IMG/VR virus record: IMGVR_UViG_3300042691_021403
Span: 1 to 62,629 of that record
From: a virus
Length of the DNA stretch: 62,629 bases
Reading direction: 5' to 3' (one strand)
The position numbers were made by a program, and so were the translations under genes. The notes below the pieces were generated by a model. The model was given only the letters and a program-made list of their open reading frames with translations. It searched no databases and was not told where the DNA came from. Positions 1 through 11,500 of the stretch are shown in pieces. How positions within the stretch are numbered: the stretch's first letter is position 1; every line of letters starts with the position of its first letter.

Positions 1-771
1 ACTTACTTTGGTGTTTGCTGTTGAATAAGCCGCATTAGCCGTTGCATAACCAGCATTAGCCGTTGCATAAGCCGCATTGGCGCTGGCATAACCAGCGTTA
101 GCAGTAGCATACCCAGCATTAGCCGTTGCATAAGCCGCATTAGCCTGATTAAAAGCCGGTTGAATTTGTGGTGTTACATTGTTGGCAGCCGCATAAGCGG
201 CATTAGCCGTTGCATAAGCCGCATTAGCCTGATTAAAAGCCGGTTGAATTTGTGGTGTTACATTGTTGGCAGCCGCATAAGCGGCATTAGCCGTTGCATA
301 TGCACCGTTCGCATAACTACCTATCGCAATCTTTTCAAAACCTGTGCCAGTATTTGTCAACAGCCATGACTTATCAACTTCAGACCACATAAGTAATGTG
401 TTTGGTTGATTACCCCTGGCAACTTCGATACCAGCATTTGCAATTGGAGTTCCATATGCATTCGCATTCAACGTAATAATATTATCGTTGATTAAAAGTA
501 TCTGTGTATTTGTATAAACAGTGTTACCATTAACAATAAAATCACCATTAATGGTTACATTGCCACCAATTGTACCACCAGAAGAATTGAATTTTAAATT
601 TGCTGTATTAAATGCGGCATTTGCATGTAATGAAACGGTGTTTATTTGAGAATAAACTGGACCCAATTCTTCACCAGCGGGAATATATTGTATATTCCTA
701 ACTTTTGTTGGGTTTTGTTGGCCACTTGATACTCTCACTGAGCCAATAGTTACTGTGTTACCTGTTGCCAT
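1..771 (-). CDS. Tail fibre / virion structural protein, 3' end beyond window
   Basis: An open frame runs leftward from an ATG at 771-769 and leaves the window without a stop, so the C-terminus is missing. About 257 residues are visible. Residues 70-150 read like the beta-rich domain common in T4-like fibre proteins (INGDFIVNGNTVYTN, then GIEVARGNQPNTLLMW). The remainder is an alanine/asparagine-rich repeat built on the unit AYATANA, typical of trimeric fibre shafts. The start lies directly against the stop of the preceding gene, so it is probably the last or a late member of the leftward structural operon. Role inferred: host-contacting fibre or its connector. The exact fibre type cannot be told. 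Confidence 0.8.
   Translation of the reverse strand, partial: MATGNTVTIGSVRVSSGQQNPTKVRNIQYIPAGEELGPVYSQINTVSLHANAAFNTANLKFNSSGGTIGGNVTINGDFIVNGNTVYTNTQILLINDNIITLNANAYGTPIANAGIEVARGNQPNTLLMWSEVDKSWLLTNTGTGFEKIAIGSYANGAYATANAAYAAANNVTPQIQPAFNQANAAYATANAAYAAANNVTPQIQPAFNQANAAYATANAGYATANAGYASANAAYATANAGYATANAAYSTANTKVS
151..318 (-). repeat. Two direct 84-bp repeats in fibre gene
   Basis: Two nearly identical 84-bp copies (151-234 and 235-318) lie in tandem and encode two 28-residue units of the fibre shaft. Further, more diverged AYATANA units follow toward position 1. Such in-frame repeats can expand or contract by recombination and change shaft length. Confidence 0.85.
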
Positions 772-1125
772 TTATAACATGCCCGCTGTTTTTGTTACCT
801 GTGGTGAAACATTAACAATTCCCTCCAAAACTCTCACTCTATTGCTTCCTCCAGCAGATGTAATATACACATCATAAACATATCTTCCGGCGTAAATGTT
901 TGCTGTATTTGCCGAGGTCATACTCATTGTTATTGTTCCATTAGCACCACCTGTTGTGATTGAAAATGTTGCCGATGCATTGGATGAATAATATGATTTT
1001 CTCATTTGAGAAGTTGATGTATAGCCTACGAGATTCATGGGCTCACCACTCACATCATCAAGTGTGATTGTCGTGTTAAAGTCTGCACCTTGTTCTAAAA
1101 ATAGTTCTGAATAACCTGCTGGCAT
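772..1125 (-). CDS. Small beta-rich virion protein (BppU N-domain-like)
   Basis: 117 residues, no cysteine, all-beta composition. The pattern near residue 20 (TITLDDVSGEPMNLVGYT) and the end (RVRVLEGIVNVSPQVT) resembles the Ig-like N-terminal domains found in phage baseplate and fibre attachment proteins (BppU type). A good ribosome site (AAAGGAAC) precedes the ATG, and an ATAAATAT stretch upstream is close to the late-promoter consensus. It sits between two fibre genes, which suggests a connector or accessory fibre role. The family match is by eye only. Confidence 0.7.
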   Translation of the reverse strand: MPAGYSELFLEQGADFNTTITLDDVSGEPMNLVGYTSTSQMRKSYYSSNASATFSITTGGANGTITMSMTSANTANIYAGRYVYDVYITSAGGSNRVRVLEGIVNVSPQVTKTAGML

Positions 1126-1169
1126 ATTGTTAGTTCCTTTAATGGTATATTTATTTGTTATTGGAACTT

Positions 1170-1203
1170 AATAACAGGACCAATACAACCTGGTCCCGTT
1201 ATT
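1170..1203 (-). terminator. Strong hairpin after collagen-like fibre gene
   Basis: Arms 1170-1182 and 1191-1203 pair at 12 of 13 positions around an 8-base loop. The hairpin begins on the stop codon of the 1203-5321 gene. It has only a weak U-run, so it may be a terminator, an attenuator or an mRNA-protecting stem between the fibre gene and the downstream 772-1125 gene. Confidence 0.5.
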
Positions 1204-4200
1204 TACGGCAGTTTCTTCTTCAACTCTTTGATTTCTTCCGAAAGTTCTTTTACGGCTTCAATCAAAATTGCAGTGATTTGTGAGTAACGAACGGCTTTAG
1301 AAGTTTCATCATTTTCAATATTCTTGGTTTCATAAACAAGTTCTGGAGCAACCTTCTCAAGTTCTTGAGCAATAACACCAATCATTTTATCGGTTTTACC
1401 GATGTAGTTGAAAGTATAACCGTTCAGGGACTCAATCATCTCTAATCCATTAGGAATACGAACTATATTTTCTTTGAGTTTGATATCGGATGGTGAACCG
1501 TATGCAGTAACATCCGCTACTGAAATAATTCCGTTTGCGTTTATTTGAGCCCAATTTGTACCAGTATGTGACGAAAATGTTACACCTTCATTAGATGAAG
1601 TTGCAATATTTGAGGGCACGGTGCTGTCGACCGCCGGAGTGAAAACAAATGTAGCATAATCACCATACAAAGTCACAAGGCCGCCGCCGTTGAGTATTTC
1701 ACCGGAAATAAACCCACCAACTGTTTTTAAATCGCCGGTGTTTGGATTTACTGTCACCGCTCTGGAACTAGAAAATGCTGTCTGAGCAACACCTAAGTTT
1801 TGAACGCCTACAATGTTCAATACTGGACCAGATCCGGTGCTTGTAGAATTAATTACAGTTGATGGTCCGCCTGGTCCAATAGGTCCAATTGGTCCGATAG
1901 GCCCTTGTGGTCCAAGAGGTCCGATGGGTCCAATAGGTCCGATTGGTCCTTGTGGTCCAATAGGTCCAATAGGTCCGATTGGTCCTTGTGGTCCAATAGG
2001 TCCAATTGGTCCAATTGGTCCGATAGGTCCCTGTGGTCCAATAGGTCCGATTGGTCCTTGTGGACCGATAGGTCCAATTGGTCCGATAGGTCCGATTGGT
2101 CCTTGTGGTCCTGTAGGTCCTGTAGGCCCTCTAGGTCCGATGGGTCCAATAGGTCCGATTGGTCCCTGTGGTCCAATAGGTCCGATTGGTCCTTGTGGTC
2201 CGATTGGTCCAATGGGTCCTTGTGGTCCGATTGGTCCAATGGGTCCTTGTGGTCCAATAGGTCCGATTGGTCCTTGTGGTCCTGTTGGGCCTATAGGTCC
2301 AATAGGTCCAATAGGTCCGATGGGTCCTTGTGGTCCAATAGGACCAATAGGTCCGATTGGTCCAATAGGACCTTGAGGTCCGATAACACCTCTTGCAGAG
2401 AAGTTAAGCATCAACACATCATTATTGGAAAACACACCAGTTGAAGACTGATAATTTACAGCAAGAACACCATAACCCGTTGATGTTGCAGAAGTGCCGG
2501 AATATATTACTGAATTGCTTGTGCCTAATGCGGAAATTCTAAGTGTGTATGTGAATGGTTCGCCTGGTAAAGCACCAAACAAACCAAACACACCTGTCAC
2601 ATCGCTTCCATTTGCATCTAAATTGTCAGCAAAAATTCTAGATACTGCTGTAAAATTTCCGTTTGCTGTGTTAGCATTGAAACGAATATTACCATTACCT
2701 GGATCTGATCCTGTGAGACCAGATTGCTGGAATGCGTTGGCCAAATTGTATTGGATGACTGTTGATGTTCCAAGATTTATTACGTTTGATGTAATTCTGC
2801 TATTAATAACCGAATTAGCGGATGCCGCATTAGCAGTAATCGAACCATTAATTGTGGATACGTTAGTCGAAATTTTCGCATTTATATCCAGCCTCATATC
2901 ATTTTGTGATTTGGCTGTGGCGGCTAATGTTGTGCTTGTGCTTGTATTCGAATCATTCAGTTGAACAATACCAGCATTGCTTGTGTTAGCAACATACTTT
3001 TCAGTAACGATTGTGTAGTATGTGTTCTGTTCTGCACCAGTTGCACCATGAATACCACGAATCTTCCATTGTTTGTTTGCGTTTTCAAACTGAATATATG
3101 CATTTGGTGTGAAGGTTGTTTCAGTGTTTTCACCACGGTTAATACCAAAACGACCAGTCTGTGATAAAGTAATTGGTGTTCCACCATACAAATCAAATTC
3201 TGCTGAGTTGTATACTGTACCACCATCAATAACGAAGTTGCCTTTAACTGTTAAATCTTTACCAGCAATAATAGAATTGTTAGCAAAGATGTTATTTGCA
3301 TTTAGAGATGGTGTATAAATGTCTGTATTAGCAGTCAAGAATTTCGTATTGATATTATCTACAACAGAAACGTATTGTACGTTTGCAGACTGTAAGTTAG
3401 CTATACCATTGGATGTTAATCTGTTTGTATATACATGTGTAACTGCTGAAAGGGAACCCGTGTTGATTGTATTTGCATTAGCAATACCAACAATATTAGC
3501 AGAAGCCGCATTGATTGCATTGATAATATTTGCTGAGCCACCAGAGAGTGTGGTGTTAGCTGTGATAGTACCACCAAGAATTGTTGTTACAGCCGATAAA
3601 GTTCCAACGTTGGCTGTGTTAGCCTGTGCAGTGCCGACAATGTTAGCCGATGCGGCGTTGATTGCACCAATGATGTTAGCTGAACCACCAGAGAGTGTGG
3701 TGTTAGCTGTGATAGTACCACCAACCAAAGATGTGTTGGCAATGATATTACCAATTCTAGCGGAACCAGCATCCAATAGACCAACAACGTTGGCTGTGTT
3801 AGTATTAAACTGTGTGTTAGCAGTAACGGTACCACCAACAAAAGCTGTTACAGCCCAAGCCGTGCCTGTATTAACAGTGTTGGAAGTCATTCTACCAACG
3901 ATGTTAGCCGAAGCCGCATTCAAATCTGTGTTGGCCGTGATAGTGCCACCAAGGATTGTTGTTACGGCAGATAATGTTCCAACGTTGGCGGTATTGGCTT
4001 GTACAGTACCAACAATATTAGCAGAAGCCGCATTGATGGCACCGATAATATTGGCTGAACCACCAGATAGTGTGGTGTTGGCGGTGATTGTACCACCAAC
4101 TAATGATGTATTGGCAATTATATTTGCAATTCTAGCTGAACCCGCATCCAATAAACCTACTACGTTAGCAGTGTTAGTGTTCAACTGGGTATTGGCTGTA

Positions 4201-5321
4201 ACAGTACCACCAACAAAACCAGTTACTGCCCACGCTGTGCCAGTATTGACCGTATTTGAGGTCATTCGGTTAAGAACGTTGGCTGAACCTGCATCTAATG
4301 TGGTGTTTGCTGTAATTGATCCTGCGATAACAGTCGTAACGGCAGATAATGTTCCAACATTACCGGTGTTAGCTTGCATTAGACCAACAATGTTAGCCGA
4401 AGCGGCATTGATGGCTCCAATAATATTGGCAGAACCACCGGACAATATTGTATTGGCAGTAATTGTACCACCAACCAAAGATGTGTTAGCGACTACGGTT
4501 CCAATTCTGGCTGAACCAGCGTCCAATAAACCAACAACGTTTGCGGTATTTGTATTGAACTGTGTGTTAGCAGTAACAGTACCACCAACGAAACCGGTTA
4601 CAGCCCAAGCTGTACCTGTGTTGACGGTATTTGAAGTTACTCTACCAACAACGTTGGCTGAACCTGCATTTAATGCTGTGTTAGCAGTAATAGTACCAGC
4701 AATAACAGTTGTGACCGCCGATAGTGTACCAACGTTACCGGTATTTGCTTGCATCAAACCAACAACGTTGGCTGTTGCCGCATTCAAAGCACCGTTGGCG
4801 GTTAATGTTGTTGCGAATGTTGTTGTAGTGTGTGCAAGTGGTGTTATAATCCATGTATTGGACGTTAAGTTTGCAACTCTTGTATTACCACCTACGACCA
4901 AGTTGTTCGCAAGTGTTACGTTACCATTTAATAATGTATTGTTTGCAACATAAAGGCTAGGGCCATTTGTTCCATTAAGACCTACACCATTAATTTGTAG
5001 GTTTGCAATGTTTGCTACACCATCAACACGAAGTCCTAGACCTGTGTTGTTCGCCACATAAATGAAACCTTGTGTACTAACAGTTAAACCATTTTGAATG
5101 GTTGCAGAAGAACCAGTACCAGTAACTTGGAAAGAACCTTGGATGATTGCATTGTTGGCAACCTGTAGTCCAGTTCCTGAAGAATTAATAATGAACGAAC
5201 CGGTATTTTTGGTGTAGTTGTTCGCACCAATATCATTGGTTTCAGCCAACACACTATTGGTTGTGGTTACCCAATCACCAAATGTGTTAGCATAATTTAG
5301 AGGTGTAATTTGATTAGCCAT
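1203..5321 (-). CDS. Large tail fibre: tandem repeats, collagen-like shaft, S74 chaperone
   Basis: 1372 residues. Residues 1-190 form the N-terminal region. Residues 190-690 hold three copies of a 125-residue repeat rich in the motif GGTxTANT. Residues 980-1152 are an unbroken Gly-Pro-X collagen-like tract (GPI, GPQ, with a few GPT and GPR). The last 100 residues are an intramolecular chaperone of the Peptidase_S74 family, with [11 protein letters not shown] near residue 1275. In this family the chaperone trimerises the fibre and cuts itself off just before the conserved serine. A coiled coil ([13 protein letters not shown]) ends the protein. The ATG has a ribosome site (AAAGGC). The product is very likely a trimeric receptor-binding or long fibre. 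Confidence 0.9.
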   Translation of the reverse strand: MANQITPLNYANTFGDWVTTTNSVLAETNDIGANNYTKNTGSFIINSSGTGLQVANNAIIQGSFQVTGTGSSATIQNGLTVSTQGFIYVANNTGLGLRVDGVANIANLQINGVGLNGTNGPSLYVANNTLLNGNVTLANNLVVGGNTRVANLTSNTWIITPLAHTTTTFATTLTANGALNAATANVVGLMQANTGNVGTLSAVTTVIAGTITANTALNAGSANVVGRVTSNTVNTGTAWAVTGFVGGTVTANTQFNTNTANVVGLLDAGSARIGTVVANTSLVGGTITANTILSGGSANIIGAINAASANIVGLMQANTGNVGTLSAVTTVIAGSITANTTLDAGSANVLNRMTSNTVNTGTAWAVTGFVGGTVTANTQLNTNTANVVGLLDAGSARIANIIANTSLVGGTITANTTLSGGSANIIGAINAASANIVGTVQANTANVGTLSAVTTILGGTITANTDLNAASANIVGRMTSNTVNTGTAWAVTAFVGGTVTANTQFNTNTANVVGLLDAGSARIGNIIANTSLVGGTITANTTLSGGSANIIGAINAASANIVGTAQANTANVGTLSAVTTILGGTITANTTLSGGSANIINAINAASANIVGIANANTINTGSLSAVTHVYTNRLTSNGIANLQSANVQYVSVVDNINTKFLTANTDIYTPSLNANNIFANNSIIAGKDLTVKGNFVIDGGTVYNSAEFDLYGGTPITLSQTGRFGINRGENTETTFTPNAYIQFENANKQWKIRGIHGATGAEQNTYYTIVTEKYVANTSNAGIVQLNDSNTSTSTTLAATAKSQNDMRLDINAKISTNVSTINGSITANAASANSVINSRITSNVINLGTSTVIQYNLANAFQQSGLTGSDPGNGNIRFNANTANGNFTAVSRIFADNLDANGSDVTGVFGLFGALPGEPFTYTLRISALGTSNSVIYSGTSATSTGYGVLAVNYQSSTGVFSNNDVLMLNFSARGVIGPQGPIGPIGPIGPIGPQGPIGPIGPIGPIGPTGPQGPIGPIGPQGPIGPIGPQGPIGPIGPQGPIGPIGPQGPIGPIGPIGPRGPTGPTGPQGPIGPIGPIGPIGPQGPIGPIGPQGPIGPIGPIGPIGPQGPIGPIGPIGPQGPIGPIGPIGPLGPQGPIGPIGPIGPGGPSTVINSTSTGSGPVLNIVGVQNLGVAQTAFSSSRAVTVNPNTGDLKTVGGFISGEILNGGGLVTLYGDYATFVFTPAVDSTVPSNIATSSNEGVTFSSHTGTNWAQINANGIISVADVTAYGSPSDIKLKENIVRIPNGLEMIESLNGYTFNYIGKTDKMIGVIAQELEKVAPELVYETKNIENDETSKAVRYSQITAILIEAVKELSEEIKELKKKLP
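1864..2381 (-). repeat. Collagen-like Gly-Pro-X coding repeat
   Basis: About 518 bp of nine-base units built on GGTCCNATN, encoding roughly 57 Gly-Pro-X triplets. Proline is in the X position and Ile or Gln in the Y position in nearly all triplets; lysine is absent. Because GGTCC and GGACC are reverse complements, the opposite strand is also open and also encodes Gly-Pro-X, which explains the spurious rightward frames here. Confidence 0.95.
3586..4715 (-). repeat. Tandem 375-bp repeats in fibre gene
   Basis: The same segment recurs at 3586, 3961, 4336 and 4711, an exact spacing of 375 bp (125 residues). The copies are diverged at the nucleotide level but strongly conserved in protein, so they are old duplications kept by selection or gene conversion. 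A partial unit continues toward 3480. Confidence 0.85.
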
Positions 5322-5541
5322 TGCTGCCTTTGCCTATTAATTGCTTCAGTAGTTCTTTGATATCATTTACGTCAGATTTCATTGACGCAATCTCTGTCTT
5401 TATGTTATTTATTTCTTCTTTTTGGGCATCCATCATTCTAACTTTGGAATAATACTCATCTCTAGCGGCACTGTCTTTGTTAATCAGTGCCATAGATTTC
5501 GTATCACGTAAAAATTTAGAATCTCTAACTTCAACTAACAT
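5314..5541 (-). CDS. Small coiled-coil protein between baseplate and fibre genes
   Basis: 75 residues from the ATG at 5541. A GTG three codons upstream is possible but would overlap the preceding stop. The second half is a charged helix with heptad spacing ([20 protein letters not shown]), predicting a coiled coil. It lies 1 bp after the DUF4815 gene and overlaps the fibre gene by 8 bp, so the three are translationally coupled. It may be a fibre chaperone or adaptor; no family was recognised. Confidence 0.7.
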   Translation of the reverse strand: MLVEVRDSKFLRDTKSMALINKDSAARDEYYSKVRMMDAQKEEINNIKTEIASMKSDVNDIKELLKQLIGKGSNG

Positions 5542-5542
5542 A

Positions 5543-8500
5543 TTAAACACCTGATGGTAGTGCTAGAACACGAAGATCATGTACGATTGGTGTTTTGGTT
5601 GTGTCTGAAGTTGCCAAAACAATCTTGATCGCAAACTGACTAAATGTGGTAAATGTTGAACCGTCAGTGCTTGTGTAAGAAATTTGATTGTCCGCTTGAC
5701 CGCCAGTACCAGGTGCGGCAACATACTCTCTAAGATCATCTCTACTCAATGAGAAAGAGTTTGGTGATTCACCAACATTTGTCATCAGTACCCAGTTTTG
5801 GTCATTCAGATTTGCAGTATCATTATTATTTAGAATTTTATAATAAACATATACCTGTGAACCTAATGGTTTGTATGCTGTGTAATAAACTCTTAAGTCG
5901 CCAGATATATTTTCTGGAGACAATACAACAGGCTTAGTTATGTATCTTGCAAGTCCATTACCACCCTTAGCTGATGTTTCACCTGAAACTACTGCTGTTG
6001 CGCTAACAGTTCCGTTAGAAGCAATCGTAATTGTTGGTGTTTGGATATAACCAGAACCTGGAGTTGTAATATTAATCTTGTCAACATAAAAACCAGTTGT
6101 TGCAGGATTATACACCAAGTTTGCAGTAGCATATGCTTGTGAACCACCAGATGCTGTTGGTGCGGAGATTGTAACTGTTGGTGGTGTTGAAGAATAGTTT
6201 GCTGTCACACCAACAGTGTTACCGGATGTCACATTAATATCTGTATTAGCCAACGACATGTTGTTAATCGAATACTTGATAACATATACAGAAGTTCCAT
6301 CATCTGCTATAACCGGAGAAACATATTTGTCTGTTGTAGCCATAGATGCTGCCAATACAAAAGAGGTGGCCGAATTGGAATCAATAACTCTTGAACCTTT
6401 TCCATCATCCAAATAGATATGGTCGGGCATTGTTGTAGCGTATCTGCCTGGTTGCACATCCCTAGTTGAGTCAATGGAATAATCTGAATATAGTTTTGGT
6501 GTATAAGTATATGATAGTGATGTTCCTGTTGGTGTAAAATCTGTAACAGTTACGTTGAAAGCATCTGCACGAACATCTCTACCAAAATAATTACCGTCCA
6601 AGTTTGTAAGATTGTTTGCGTTGTTTGCAAAATATTCTAAATCGGAGTTAACCAACTTTCTCATTGGTACCTGTTTTGGTACAATGTATTGAACTGTTGG
6701 TGCTGCCAAAGTATTGAACACACAGTTATCAATAACAAACATCATTTGTTTTGTTTGGTCGGCAGACCAAGTAATACCGTTTTGAGACTCGAACAACGAA
6801 CCAATATAAGGTGTTCCACCAATTTTTGTTAGTGTTGTTGGTGTAGCATCTGTTGGAAGGTTTTTAACTGAAGAAGGAACAGCAATTGCATTCTGTGCGG
6901 CAACCCAAATTTCATAATCAGGTGTTGTTGTTTGAAGCACGAAAGCATACAAATTACCAGACCTAATATACACTGGAGCATCAAATGTAAATTCTGTGTA
7001 TGATGCTGGATCCAGATATTGTGGTGTGCTTGATACATTAATTTGTTGTGCAGTTTTCACCACCAATGTACCATCAATTGCTTGACCATCAGGATAGCCA
7101 TTCACCGTATCTGTGATAAACATTTTTACTGCTGGTGAATTTGTTGCAGTTGGTTTTGTTTTAAAGTAAACCTTAATTGATTTAATAAATGCACCATTTG
7201 GATATGTTGATTTATCGATAATAAAGGTTTGTGCAACAGGGTCAACAGTATATGAGAATTGATTAATCAAAACGTTGTCACGATTTTGTATTGAAGTAAA
7301 CACAGTGGACTTAGCGGCCGCTTGCACTGTTGCACCAAAATTCAGAGATTGGCTTTTTGTTGCAAGTGAAGAAGCGGTAAAAATGCCTTGTGCAAATGTT
7401 GTAGCAGAATCTGGATCAAAGTCGGTTGACCTATTATCAACTCTTAATAGTCTATCACCCGTTTTGAATGTATTGGCAGGTACTTCAAAAATACCAGAGA
7501 AGTTACCTTGTTCATCAGTAGATAGTACGGGAACTTTAGCTGAACTTCCCGCCTGTGAAATAAGGAATGTTGTTCCTGTAATCGAATAGCCAGAATTAAT
7601 TCTACTTCTTACGGAAGGTTGGCCATAAACTGTTCCATTTGTACCTATAGAAACATTTACTGGATTACCAAGTGTTGCTACCTTTGTTGTTCCATTGTAT
7701 GCAGTAATTGTGGCAGTGTAATATTCATTTTTATTTTCCCATGAAAATACGTCACCATAAAGGTCTTCCAACCAAAAACCCCATTCCCAATCACCAACCC
7801 ATTGTTGACCAATTACAGCTTTGGTGGCTGTCTGCCTTTGATTCCCGGTTGTAATTTTGATTGTTGAACCAACATAAAAATCTGTCACTGATGACGCCGC
7901 CGGTCCTAGAGTGAGTGATGTTACACCTGAATAGTAGAAACCACCACCTGGAAGGGTTGATAATGTTCCTGATGACGCTTGAAGTTCACCACTTAAACTA
8001 ACTTGTGTAGATGTTGCGTTAGAATAGGTACCAGACGCTGTAAACCCACTGTATACACCTGTTTGGTCAAATGTTGCATTCTGCAACGTTGCTGTGGTAC
8101 TGTACGTGGAGGTTTTTTTGTCGGAAGTGAGATACAATCTGACAGAAGTTGAACTTAGTTTTGTTACAGAAACCACACGTGCGGTTGGAGTAAATGTTCC
8201 TGCCGTGAAGAAACCTACAACATCACCATCATTAAATGTTCCAGTAACGTTTGTTAATGTCACTGAATTTGGTTGAATGAAATAATCATTTACTTTTTGA
8301 TTATCAAAGAACACGGAAACAGGAGTATTAATCTTCATGCCTTTGGCACGAACGATTAAGTTTTGACCACGAATGTATGGTAACAAAGTCACATCGGTTA
8401 AATAAGTTCCATTCAAGGAAGAAACTTTGTCATAATTTCCAGAAATTGTTTGTCGTGCTTGACTTTGATAAGTGCTTACTGTAACAGTTCTACCGGATGC

Positions 8501-11500
8501 TGATGTTGTGTCGTATGTTGTTCCCGAAATAGCTTGCCAATCTGTTGCGGCCAACTGATTAAGAGTTGTACCTGCTTGATAGATTGACATATTTGGATCA
8601 GTGATAAGAATATCTGGATCTCTTGTTGAGGAAACCCACATGTCCATTGGAGGATTAATATCAAGTAAGCCTTCACCAATAGTAACTGCAAATGGATTCA
8701 AACTGATTGTATTACTTGCCAGTTTTTGCACTGCCAAATTGGCAGATGTGTATGGTAGAGTAATTAATGTTGATGCACCACCAGTTGATGTGTGATACTT
8801 GTAACCCAATGCTGTTTGTGCGGCCGCAGATAGGCTACCATAAGAGTTGAATCCATCTTTAGCAAACAGAGGAGCGTTTAGTACCCAATCTGTTGCGGTC
8901 ATAAATGAAAGACGCTTATTAATCTTTGCAGAATAGTCTGCATTTCCAGTATCTGCTGTTGAGAAACTTGTAAAGTTATCAACAAGAATACCATTTTTGA
9001 AACGATTCAATCCTCTCGCATCAGGAATTTGGAGATCCGCCGCTTGTTTCTCCAACAAACTCAATGAAGTGTAATACTCAATATTATTTACACGTGTTTG
9101 TAAATCAGAAATGTCAGACATAGCCCAACGTCTGTGTTGCACCTTTTCAAATGAAAGGTTCGGCATAACACGAGAATTATATTCGCCAGGCAAATACGCT
9201 GTATATGGATCGAGTGTAATTTTTCCTAACAACAAACTTCCATCTGGTTCAGATGGGAACGTTGGAGTGTTAGCTGGTTTTCCTTGTATAATTTTAAAGT
9301 TATTATCTTTCGTCAATACGAGATAGTCTTTTCTACCAAGATAATGTGTGTAGTCTGTAATAAAGTTCGTCAAGTCTTGTGGTAAAAGAGCACCACCGGT
9401 TGTTGAGATAGAACCAGAATAACGGAAAGCAAAAGTTGATTGTGCATTCACTTGTGAAAGTCTAAAGTCAACAGCATCTCTAAGTAAATAAGACGTACCG
9501 GCTTTACTTGTGTATGTTCCAATTTCAGCATAGTTTTCGGGCTTAGTTGACACACCACCATCACCAGCACCAAGGTATGAATTCACTGAGAAGTAACCAT
9601 CACCACCGGAATGTAGATAATAATCCAGTAGTACAAGTAATGCACCTTTTGGTGGTGGTGCACCAACTTTTAGACGTATTGATGAATGTCCATAATATGT
9701 GTCTGTTTGACCATTATCAAACAAGAAATTATTGGTAACATCATATGCAGAATTCGTCAACATTGCATTTGTTGGAACAGTAGTTGGTGTTCCAGTATCA
9801 ATGATTTTAACAATGCGTTTAACATCAGAGATGTACAGAGATTGTTTTGAACCTGGAGTAACCAAGTTTGCATATGGAATATAAACTTGTGAGTTTACCA
9901 AATCAACACGAATGCCACCAACGTTTGTGCCGGAAAGGTTAACACCAGTTGTGTTTGCTGTAGTCAAGTTCTTCGACTTCAATGCAAGTGATGTTGTACC
10001 CGCATTTGTAACAGCAACCTTTGCAATGATTGTAGCAGTAAAGGTTGAAGAACCTGCTGTAAGTGTTGCAATTTTTTTGGTTGAATCGAGTTCAATCTTA
10101 CGTGTTGCAGAACCTGTAGTAAAGTTGATAACGTTACCTGTACCGAATCCACTGGCCGCACCGTCAGTTACAACAACAATCCAATTAGCTTGTACTTCAG
10201 CCGCTGATTGTATTGCAGATGATGTACCGTTGAAAGTTAAGTCTGCCGTACCCAAGTTAAACTGTGCAATACCTGATGCAAACGAAACTGTTCTTGTTGT
10301 TTTCCAAGAACTGTAAGAAGTGTCAGATAAGTTAAATAGATATGGATAACCTACATTGAACAATAGTTCAGGTGATACACCGTTCAAAAGAACTGTATTT
10401 CCATTGCTTACGTTGTTCGGAGTTTTACCCAGAGCAGGGTCAATACCCGCAGAAGCAGACCTATTAAATCCTGTGGAGGTTGGAGCCACCATCATGTTGT
10501 AATTTTTAGTGTCAAATCTGAGTGAGAACGTTGAACTTGACGTTGGTGTAACGGCAAAAGCTGTATCGACTGTTGCAGTTTTAGTTGAATGGTTATAACC
10601 AACAATTCTTCCAGCATAACCAGCACCTGGACCCGAATCGATTGTCAATGCTACATTGAAATATGAGTTTGCAACAGTACCATTAAACTTTCCGGTTGTA
10701 TCTGTGAAAGTAACGGTGCTTGTTGTTGCAGAAGCTACAGTGCCTGTCAACACAGCATTTTGAAAATCAGAAACGTATGCTTTGTACACATATGTTTGTG
10801 TGTTTGCGGCATCTGATGCAGAATAGTGTGACAATCCACGTAAGTATCCTGAACCAACTTTAGTTGAATTATAAGTTGTTGTGTTTGTTGTTACAAGTGA
10901 ACTGTTTGCATTGATACAATGGAAATCCACGGCAACAACAGACGAAGTATCAAATACCCCGTTTGCGTTATTGATGTAGAGAAAGTTACCATAATCAACA
11001 GACAAAAAGTTGTTGTTGATGGCTTCAGTTGTTCTCGCACGGGGGGCTTCTAGTGTAACATCAAGTGTATTTTCTACACGATAACCCTTGTTGTATGCTA
11101 CACCTTTACCAATTTGTAATTGATATGTTGTGTTTGAACTACCTGGAGTTGTGTTTGCTTTTGGTATAACTCTGAAATCCTGAACAACGAAGTCACCGTT
11201 CGTATCGTAGGTTCTCTTAGCAAAGTAATCATTGATAACACCATATACTGTACCATCAACAAGACGTTGAATTATACCGGAGGTGATACGTGTGAGTTCA
11301 ATGAAACCAGAATCTGAACCAAGTTCGATTGGCCTTGTATCAAGTGTGAGTGTAATTGTATAACGGTCTGCACCTGGCGCTTGATAGTTTGTAGCGCCAA
11401 CTGCTGGATCCAATAAGTTTGGATCAGTCACATAATCGGAAACATATTCTGAAATTGAAAGGCCGATACGTTTTGTTGGTGTGTTACCATACTTCTGTAC

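Noticed and set aside
1864-2381. CRISPR array
   Set aside because: The repeats are short, in-frame coding units without unique spacers of constant length.
1813-2444. Rightward frames coding Gly-Pro-X or Trp-Ser-Arg repeats
   Set aside because: The GGTCC repeat is self-complementary, so both strands stay open; only the leftward frame continues into flanking fibre domains.
3319-4953. Long rightward open frame opposite the fibre repeats
   Set aside because: It mirrors the repeat-coding fibre gene; its hydrophobic repeat text is the reverse-frame image of GGTxTANT units, with no ribosome site and no known domain.
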